Shown: piece after piece, positions 60,240 to 64,000 of the stretch
Position numbering within the stretch: the first letter of the stretch is position 1
How the letters are laid out: each line of letters opens with the position of its first letter
Assembly: GCF_003460605.1 (NCBI RefSeq)
Contig: NZ_QTVN01000005.1
Span: 62,001-126,000 of the forward strand
Origin: Ruminococcus sp. AF31-8BH
GTDB taxonomy: Bacteria > Bacillota > Clostridia > Lachnospirales > Lachnospiraceae
Direction of reading: 5' to 3'
Length of the DNA stretch: 64,000 nucleotides
Position numbers and translations under genes: made by a program
The notes under the pieces: model-generated
Database searches by the model: none
What the model was told of the DNA's origin: nothing
The model's input: only the letters and a program-made list of their open reading frames with translations

Positions 60240-61066
60240 TGGCAGAGATTGTGATCATGGATTTTTCCGGGATTTATAAGGGAGAGCAGTTTTTTGAAGG
60301 GGAAAAGGTATCCTGGCTGGATGTCCGGGAAATTCCCGGAACAAACTGCTATTGTGACGACGAAGCGAAGACGCAGATTCTGGAAAAGCTGGAGGAATTT
60401 TCAGCGGGAGGAATTTATTTTATTGATTCCGGCAATTATCATTATATGAGCCGGATTGGGATTGAGAGAGTGAAAGAGCCCTTTCGGCTTCTGGTTTTTG
60501 ACAATCATACGGACATGCAGCTGCCGGCTTTTGGAGGGCTTCTCTCTTGCGGCGGCTGGATCGCAAGTGCAATTGAAGAGGCAGAAAATCTGGTTGAAGT
60601 ATGGCTTGTAGGGCCAGATGAGGAAGCTTACAGTCAGGTGGAAGAGCCGCTGAAAGAGAAGGTAAAGTTTTTCTCAAGGGAGATGCTCCAGGACTTTCGA
60701 AATAACGAAAGCTATTCCGAAAAAACGAATAATATGGAAAGGAATGTGATGGATTTTTCTTTCCTTGGAGAAATTCCCACGGACCTTCCTCTTTATGTTT
60801 CCATTGATAAAGATGTGCTTGGTACAACGGATGCCAGCACTACCTGGAGTCAGGGAGATATGACTCTTGGGGAAATGATGGCAGCACTGGAATTTGTCAC
60901 CAGGCATTTTAAAGAGGCCGGCGGAAAAATCCTTCAGGTGGATATCTGCGGGGAATGTGACCCGGACGGAGCAGACAATGAGAGAAATGATGCGGCAAAC
61001 CGGGAACTTCTGAAGTTCTGGAAAAACTTTTTTGCCGAGCAGGAAGATAGAGGAGCTTTATTATGA
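60239..61066 (+). CDS. Arginase/agmatinase-fold hydrolase
   Basis: A 275-residue protein. The start overlaps the previous stop, with GAGGAG upstream. Metal-binding motifs of the ureohydrolase fold are all visible: GNYHY (for GGDH), DNHTD (for DAHxD) and SIDKDVLG (for SxDxDxxxP). The family hydrolyses guanidino or amide bonds using two Mn2+. The divergent first motif means the substrate cannot be named. Four-base overlap with lgt. Confidence 0.85.
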   Translation: MAEIVIMDFSGIYKGEQFFEGEKVSWLDVREIPGTNCYCDDEAKTQILEKLEEFSAGGIYFIDSGNYHYMSRIGIERVKEPFRLLVFDNHTDMQLPAFGGLLSCGGWIASAIEEAENLVEVWLVGPDEEAYSQVEEPLKEKVKFFSREMLQDFRNNESYSEKTNNMERNVMDFSFLGEIPTDLPLYVSIDKDVLGTTDASTTWSQGDMTLGEMMAALEFVTRHFKEAGGKILQVDICGECDPDGADNERNDAANRELLKFWKNFFAEQEDRGALL

Positions 61067-61848
61067 AAAATGAATTGCTGAAAATAGGACCCTTTACCGT
61101 TTACGGGTATGGACTGATGATCGCGGTAGGGATCCTGGCAGCTTACTTTACGGGAGAACGCAGAGCCAAAAAGCGGGGACTTCCTTACGAACATGTTTTT
61201 AACCTTGTGGTATGGTGCGTGCTTGGCGGCTTTCTTGGGGCAAAGATCCTGTACTGGATCACAGAGTGGAAGAGCATTGTGGCCAATCCGGGCTTTCTCG
61301 GGGATACCCTGACGGATGGGTTCGTTGTGTTTGGCGGCATTATCGGGGGAATCCTTACGGCGTATGTGTACTGCAGGATAAAAAATCTGGATTTTCTTCG
61401 GTTCTTTGATACGCTGATGCCGTCGGTGGCGCTGGCCCAGGGATTTGGCAGGATCGGCTGTCTGCTGGCAGGATGCTGCTATGGAAAGGAGACGAACAGT
61501 GCTTTTTCCATTACCTTTCATGACTCCGGCTTTGCGCCAAACGGGGTGGCACTGATTCCCACCCAGATTTATTCCAGTATTCTGGATTTCATTCATTATG
61601 GGATTTTGCTTTTTATTCTCAAAAAACAGAAAAAGGACGGGGAGACGGCCGCGGCTTATCTGATTTTTTACAGTGCGGGAAGGTTTGTGCTGGAGTTTTT
61701 CAGAGGGGATCTGGCAAGAGGAAGTGTAGGGGCATTGTCTACCTCACAGTTTATTTCCCTGTTTACTTTCGTGGCAGGAATAGTCCTGCTTCTTGTTTTC
61801 AGTGAGAATGCCCGGGACGGCAAAACGAAACGAGACATGTCTGCATGA
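61063..61848 (+). CDS. lgt: Prolipoprotein diacylglyceryl transferase
   Basis: A 261-residue membrane enzyme with seven helices that transfers diacylglycerol to the lipobox Cys of prolipoproteins. The signature region reads GFGRIGCLLAGCCYGKET, the anaerobic-Firmicute variant of GRIGNFxNGE; other conserved parts are YGYGLMIAVGILAAY and RFVLEFFRGD. The cytoplasmic membrane is its site. Co-transcribed with the hydrolase upstream. Confidence 0.9.
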   Translation: MKNELLKIGPFTVYGYGLMIAVGILAAYFTGERRAKKRGLPYEHVFNLVVWCVLGGFLGAKILYWITEWKSIVANPGFLGDTLTDGFVVFGGIIGGILTAYVYCRIKNLDFLRFFDTLMPSVALAQGFGRIGCLLAGCCYGKETNSAFSITFHDSGFAPNGVALIPTQIYSSILDFIHYGILLFILKKQKKDGETAAAYLIFYSAGRFVLEFFRGDLARGSVGALSTSQFISLFTFVAGIVLLLVFSENARDGKTKRDMSA

Positions 61849-61925
61849 GCAAGTTCATGGAAATCACAGACATAAAAGCCAAAAAACTGCATAGGCTTAA
61901 CTGAATATAAGCTGGAGGGAAGCAC

Positions 61926-63659
61926 ATGCAAAAATCCCCGGAGTATGCAGATACAGTTGGAATTCAGGAAGAAGGGACAAGGCCGGATGCGTCCCCTGCC
62001 CAGAATGAGCTGTATGCGGATTTTATTGTGAAATATATGGGGAATTTTCAGGAAGACCTGGGCGATGTCCCGGGTATTAGCTTTCAGAAAATCAATTCGA
62101 TCTATGGTGTGGTCTATGCCCCGCTTACCGAGGTGGGAAATCTGAACATCAACACGTATTCTTACAGTTTTATTCCAAAATGTTATACTTATATGGATCT
62201 TGGAAGCCTTGGGGCGTCAGGGATTACAAGGCTGCAGGAGCATCCTTATCTTCAGCTGAAAGGGCAGGGGACGGCCATTGCAGTTATTGATTCCGGAATT
62301 GACTACCGTAATCCTCTTTTTCAGAATGAAATGGGCAGCAGGATTTTGTGTATCTGGGACCAGACTCTTGATGGAGACGGGCGTGAGGTGCCTTATGGAA
62401 AAGTGTTCTGGAAAAGTGACATTGACCGGGCACTGGCGTCGGAAAATCCGCTGGATCTGGTGCCTTCCCTGGATACAAATGGACACGGTACCAGAATGGC
62501 AGCCATAGCTGCAGGAAATTATGCCCCTGAGGAGGGCTTTTGCGGGGCGGCGCCGGAGGCCATGCTGATTATTGTGAAGGTGAAGCAGGCAAAAAAATAT
62601 TTGCGGGAGTTTTATCTGTTTCCATCACAGGCAGAGCTTTTTCAGGAAAATGATATTATGATGGGGATGGATTTCGCTGTGCGAATGGCAAATGAGAGGA
62701 AACTGCCTCTGTCTGTGTGTCTGGGAATCGGCAGCAGCCAGGGCGCACATATTGGGAAAAATCCGCTGAGTACATATGTGGATTATACTTCTGCGTATTC
62801 CCTGATCTCCGTGTCTGTGGCTGCTGGAAATGAGGGCAGCGCAAGGCATCATTATACAGGCAGGCTGTCAGAGCGGGAAAATCAGGCAGGGGCAGATCTT
62901 CGCGTGGGGAACAAAGAGCCTGGCTTTACCATGGAATTCTGGGGAGAACCTCCGGAAATCTACAATCTGTCTCTGCAGTCGCCAACCGGGGAAATCCTGG
63001 ATATCAGTTCGTCACTTGGAGATGTGCCCCAGGAACTTTCCTTTGTTTTTGTGGAGACAAGGGTGGAGGTCGATTATGTGTCTATTGAGAGGCAGACGGG
63101 ATATACGCTGGTGTATTTCCGGTTTATCCAGCCTGCGCCTGGTATCTGGCGGATTTTTGTCCGGGGCAGGGATAACCAGAATGTAAGCTTTCACATGTGG
63201 CTGCCTGTGCAGGGGCTGATTTCCGAGGAGACGTATTTCCTGGAGCCATCTCCTTACAATACCGTGACGGCCCCCGGAGATTCCCTGGAGAGCATTACCG
63301 TCACCGCCTATCAGTACCGTGACAACAGCCTGTACGTGCAGGCAAGCCGGGGCTTTATGCCGGACGGAAATGTGGTTCCCCAGGTAGCAGCCCCGGGCGT
63401 GCAGATCAAGGTCCCCCAGCTAAACGGCCTTTACGGCTACGCCTCCGGCACCAGCCTCTCTGCCGCTCAGACAGCCGGCACCGCCGCCCTCCTCTTCGAA
63501 TGGGCCGTCATCCGCGGCAACCGCCCCTTCTTCACCGGCTCCAGCGTCAAAAACTACCTCACCCGCGGCGCCAAAAGAGAAGACCGTCTCCAGTATCCCA
63601 ACCGGGACTGGGGATTTGGAAGACTGGATCTGTATCATACGTTTGAACTGTTGACGTGA
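61926..63659 (+). CDS. S8-family subtilase (CspB/germination-protease-like)
   Basis: A 577-residue serine peptidase with no signal peptide. Triad: Asp in IAVIDSGIDYRN (about 121), His in NGHGTRMAAIAAG (about 187), Ser in GTSLSAAQTAGT (about 510). The large insertion between His and Ser and the acidic N-terminal 90 residues match clostridial subtilases related to CspB. Substrate unknown. The last 200 bases before 63,600 use mainly C-ending codons, unlike the rest of the gene. Confidence 0.9.
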   Translation: MQKSPEYADTVGIQEEGTRPDASPAQNELYADFIVKYMGNFQEDLGDVPGISFQKINSIYGVVYAPLTEVGNLNINTYSYSFIPKCYTYMDLGSLGASGITRLQEHPYLQLKGQGTAIAVIDSGIDYRNPLFQNEMGSRILCIWDQTLDGDGREVPYGKVFWKSDIDRALASENPLDLVPSLDTNGHGTRMAAIAAGNYAPEEGFCGAAPEAMLIIVKVKQAKKYLREFYLFPSQAELFQENDIMMGMDFAVRMANERKLPLSVCLGIGSSQGAHIGKNPLSTYVDYTSAYSLISVSVAAGNEGSARHHYTGRLSERENQAGADLRVGNKEPGFTMEFWGEPPEIYNLSLQSPTGEILDISSSLGDVPQELSFVFVETRVEVDYVSIERQTGYTLVYFRFIQPAPGIWRIFVRGRDNQNVSFHMWLPVQGLISEETYFLEPSPYNTVTAPGDSLESITVTAYQYRDNSLYVQASRGFMPDGNVVPQVAAPGVQIKVPQLNGLYGYASGTSLSAAQTAGTAALLFEWAVIRGNRPFFTGSSVKNYLTRGAKREDRLQYPNRDWGFGRLDLYHTFELLT

Positions 63660-63751
63660 GAAGATATTTTTGCTTTAGAATACGGCTATATGTGCCGGCT
63701 TTTTTGATACGGAAATTATAAAGCGCAATCATAAACAGGAGGAAAACAGCT

Positions 63752-63976
63752 ATGGAAATATCAAGTATACTGATCAAAGACACAACAAAAGAAGAGAGAA
63801 TCCGCATCGTCCAGGAGGGGCTGAATCAGTGCGGAGGTGCGTGTGATTTTTGCAATGGGTGTGATAATCTGGGCGGCGGGTCTGTGGATGCTTTTTATGA
63901 GCTGTATATTAATGGGGAAAAGGAACTGCGGGAACTGAATGAAGAATACAGAAGCAATTCCGGTCTTGTAAAGTAG
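63752..63976 (+). CDS. Small Cys-rich protein
   Basis: A 74-residue protein with AGGAGG before the start. CGGACDFCNGCDNLGGG (about residues 27-43) carries four Cys in a Cx3-Cx2-Cx2-C cluster, probably binding a metal or Fe-S. Short helical flanks. Family not recognised. Confidence 0.75.
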   Translation: MEISSILIKDTTKEERIRIVQEGLNQCGGACDFCNGCDNLGGGSVDAFYELYINGEKELRELNEEYRSNSGLVK

Positions 63977-63984
63977 GTGAGAGC

Positions 63985-64000
63985 ATGAGACCACCGGAAA
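63985..64000 (+). CDS. Start of a further gene, cut by window edge
   Basis: An ATG with AGGTGAG upstream starts eight bases after the previous stop. Only five codons are visible, so nothing can be said about the product. Confidence 0.4.

Overview
The window looks like a Lachnospiraceae (Blautia-like) chromosome carrying most of an integrative and conjugative element (ICE). This rests on low-to-mid GC, Gram-positive conjugation genes, a sufCBDSU operon, and surface proteins with sortase-type tails. The species assignment is an inference. About 1-46,996 is the ICE, whose left end, integrase and relaxase lie outside the window. About 46,997-64,000 is ordinary chromosome. The right junction is recognisable: 46,997-47,040 is the 3' part of a tRNA-Cys (anticodon GCA), followed by its own terminator. 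The element therefore probably entered at the anticodon region of that tRNA gene.

The ICE backbone is on the minus strand in four blocks: an ssb operon (1-1,815); a long transfer operon (24,511 down to 9,766) with VirB2-like, VirB6-like, lysozyme/C39 hydrolase, PrgI-VirB4, a giant SpaA/T-Q-ester surface protein and a sigma-like factor; a coupling operon (36,473 down to 31,079) with the VirD4 ATPase and an S1 protein; and a DNA-binding (replication-type) operon (46,779 down to 45,029). Intrinsic terminators sit between promoter and first gene of at least three of these operons, which suggests antitermination or attenuation. Two operon heads share a duplicated promoter block (24,739-24,855 and 36,663-36,780).

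Three AT-rich islands, mostly on the plus strand, sit in the gaps between these operons. Each is a self-contained radical-SAM RiPP (ribosomally made, post-translationally modified peptide) system with a tiny precursor gene, one or more maturases, an ABC exporter without a peptidase domain, and an ABC immunity pair. Island I (about 2.8-9.5 kb) has a response regulator, a BcrAB-like transporter, a three-cysteine precursor, a SPASM radical SAM enzyme, an exporter and a histidine kinase. Island II (about 24.9-31.0 kb) has a CxxC-x6-CxxC precursor, a BceAB-like transporter, a SPASM radical SAM enzyme and an exporter. Island III (about 36.8-44.1 kb) is the most unusual: exporter, a PqqD-GNAT fusion, a radical SAM enzyme that has lost its SPASM cysteines, a cysteine-free aromatic-rich precursor, an ABC pair, an SdpI-like membrane protein and a B12-dependent radical SAM enzyme. 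In each island the precursor gene is followed by a strong hairpin, which should make precursor transcript more abundant than that of the downstream genes.

The chromosomal part carries the Fe-S assembly operon sufCBDSU, a MATE exporter, a secreted OB-fold-like protein, a carbohydrate ABC importer whose binding lipoprotein has an extra C-terminal membrane anchor, a DUF308 membrane protein, an arginase-fold hydrolase, lgt, a subtilase and a small Cys-rich protein.
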